Shown piece after piece: positions 19,487 to 20,706 of a DNA stretch of 20,706 nt. The notes below the pieces were generated by a model, which was given only the letters and a program-made list of their open reading frames with translations, ran no database searches and was not told the DNA's origin. A program made the translations under genes and the position numbers. This DNA comes from a virus: IMG/VR virus record IMGVR_UViG_3300023084_000171, positions 1 through 20,706 of that record; one strand, given 5' to 3'. Each line of letters opens with the position of its first letter. Within the stretch, counting starts at the first letter, position 1.

Positions 19487-20706
19487 TTAGAATACGATTG
19501 CATAAACGAGAGCCGTGGCTTCGTCTACGTAGGTTCCGAAATCGCTTATTTGGGACTCAGTAATGGAAAGTGCTGCTTGGTGCTGTGTCACATTAGACTC
19601 TGCAATACGAGCATCTGCGAAGGTGCCACTCGTAATATCAGAGGCCGCATGGGTGTGCGTTCCAATGTTGCCCGACGGCAGTACGCCTGTAACGTCGGTA
19701 GTCAGGTCAATCTGACCTAACGTAATCTGCTGACCGCTCAGGGTCAGGTAATCATACGTTCCTGCTAACGTTACGTCAGTAGAGTTGTCGGTGCCAGCTT
19801 GGTCAACATCAAGGGCAGTGCGGGCTGCGGAAGCAGTGGTTGCTCCTGTACCACCGAGCGAAATTGGCACTATGCCCGCCGTAATCTCCTGCCCAGTTAT
19901 ACTGAGGTAGTTGCCAGTCACCGTTGCAAGCGTGACATCGGTGCTGTTGTCGGTACCAGCAGCATCTACGCCAAGTGCAGTTCTTGCATCAGCAGCCGTC
20001 GTAGATCCGGTTCCGCCATTCGCAATGGGCAATGCACCAGTAACATCGGTCGTCAGATCAACAGATCCAAGCGTAAGCTGCTGGCCGCTGATTGTGATGT
20101 AGTCAAGCCCCGCAGCAATCGTTACATCAGTGGAGTTGTCAGTACCTGCTTGGTCAACGTCAAGCGCAGTCCTTGCGCCAGCCGCTGTGGTAGCACCCGT
20201 GCCACCAAGGGAGATAGGTACCGTGCCAGCAGTAATCTCTTGGCCCGTAATGCTCAGGTAGTTGCCGCTTACCGTGGCGAGTGTGACATCAGTACTATTG
20301 TCGGTGCCAGCAGGGTCAACACCCAATGCAGTACGTGCGTCAGAGGCTGTGGTGGACCCCGTGCCGCCGTTGGCAACAGGCAGTGCGCCCGTTACGTCAG
20401 TCGTTAGGTCTATCTGCCCCAAGGTAATCTGCTGACCACTAAGTGTTAAGTAGTCATACGCACCAGCAAGCGTAACGTCGGTGCTATTATCCGTCCCTGC
20501 GGCATCTACGCCAATCGTCGTGCGAACAGAGGCAGCGTCAGCATCATCAAGGATGCTACGGGCAAAAGACGTTAGGTCTGTGACTGCGTAGGTGTCTGAT
20601 GCGGTTGTGTACAGCATCTTATCTGCCGCCGTCGTGAGGCCAGCGATAGACGTAAGACCCGCATCCTGCGTCTGGTACGTGCCAAGGTCGCTTATCTGGG
20701 ATTCAG
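19487..20706 (-). CDS. Repetitive tail-fibre protein (partial, runs off right edge)
   Basis: The frame is open to the window edge: above the internal Met at 20617 it continues for 29 more codons (ESQISDLGTYQTQ..., SIAGLTTAADK), so the start lies outside. Visible part about 405 residues. LTTAADKMLYTTASDTYAVTD is a recurrent phage tail-fibre phrase. Two alternating repeat modules of 63 and 54 residues follow, then ITSGTFADARI, SITESQISDFGTY and the C-terminus. Such repeats form a trimeric shaft. The DNA repeats are 351 bp apart and could recombine to change length. Confidence 0.8.
   Translation of the reverse strand, partial: ESQISDLGTYQTQDAGLTSIAGLTTAADKMLYTTASDTYAVTDLTSFARSILDDADAASVRTTIGVDAAGTDNSTDVTLAGAYDYLTLSGQQITLGQIDLTTDVTGALPVANGGTGSTTASDARTALGVDPAGTDNSTDVTLATVSGNYLSITGQEITAGTVPISLGGTGATTAAGARTALDVDQAGTDNSTDVTIAAGLDYITISGQQLTLGSVDLTTDVTGALPIANGGTGSTTAADARTALGVDAAGTDNSTDVTLATVTGNYLSITGQEITAGIVPISLGGTGATTASAARTALDVDQAGTDNSTDVTLAGTYDYLTLSGQQITLGQIDLTTDVTGVLPSGNIGTHTHAASDITSGTFADARIAESNVTQHQAALSITESQISDFGTYVDEATALVYAIVF
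19682..20509 (-). repeat. Alternating A-B-A-B-A fibre repeats
   Basis: GTDNSTDVT recurs at steps of 63, 54, 63 and 54 residues. Module A (63 aa) contains YLTLSGQQITLG and LTTDVTGALPxANGGTGSTT; module B (54 aa) contains NYLSITGQEITAG and PISLGGTGATT. Unit limits on the plus axis: A 20321-20509, B 20159-20320, A 19970-20158, B 19808-19969, A' 19682-19807. Confidence 0.85.

Noticed and set aside
19799-20407. 202-codon plus-strand frame
   Set aside because: It mirrors the fibre repeats on the other strand; a by-product of repeat codon usage.

Overview
The window reads as part of the genome of a tailed double-stranded DNA bacteriophage. It holds terminase subunits, tail-fibre type genes, a holin/endolysin pair, a phage recombination and replication cluster, and dozens of very short genes joined by ATGA or TAATG overlaps. 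No integrase, ribosomal or host metabolic gene is visible. Ribosome binding sites are mostly strong GGAGG types. The host cannot be named from the sequence. A cluster of small conserved phage families suggests an environmental, uncultured-type phage; this is inference.

Layout. (1) 1-1863, minus strand: start of the late operon, small terminase then large terminase, which runs off the left edge. (2) 1864-2004: divergent control region with candidate promoters both ways and a stem-loop in the ssb leader. (3) 2005-3793: ssb, then about 1.3 kb with almost no protein coding. This stretch is rich in RNA structure (nested stem, tRNA-like fold, long hairpin with a G-quadruplex motif), has one 37-residue membrane peptide, and carries an array of GTGAAG repeats that could be an origin or control site. 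(4) 3737-6223, minus strand: a second operon with a near-consensus promoter at its start and a very good intrinsic terminator at its end. It encodes two short unknown proteins, a C5-cytosine methyltransferase, a cysteine-rich phage protein and a tiny membrane protein, and is interrupted by a simple-sequence tract. (5) 6437-13970, plus strand: the early/replication operon from a promoter whose spacer holds a perfect 15-bp palindrome. It encodes small zinc-binding and membrane proteins, a recombination-type protein, a replication initiator, an HTH protein, a RecE-like exonuclease, a resolvase-like nuclease, a free-standing DnaA DNA-binding domain, another nuclease-like protein, an Nmad1-like protein and two tandem glycosyltransferase-like proteins. 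(6) 13962-20706, minus strand: the far end of the late operon. In transcription order it holds a repetitive tail-fibre protein (open at the right edge), a second tail protein, a beta-propeller tail protein, a tail-fibre-assembly-like protein, small virion-type proteins, holin, M15 endolysin and an HTH/DEDDy exonuclease/zinc-ribbon protein.

How it fits together: in a circular or permuted map, late genes would start at small terminase (1845, leftward), wrap around the part not shown and end at 13962, where they meet the early operon tail to tail with a 9-bp overlap. Early transcription runs both ways from 6.2-6.5 kb. The least explained parts are the structured, gene-poor 2.4-3.7 kb stretch, the GTGAAG array, and the recurrent GG-A6-CC motif found only between or at the ends of genes of the minus-strand early operon and upstream of it.
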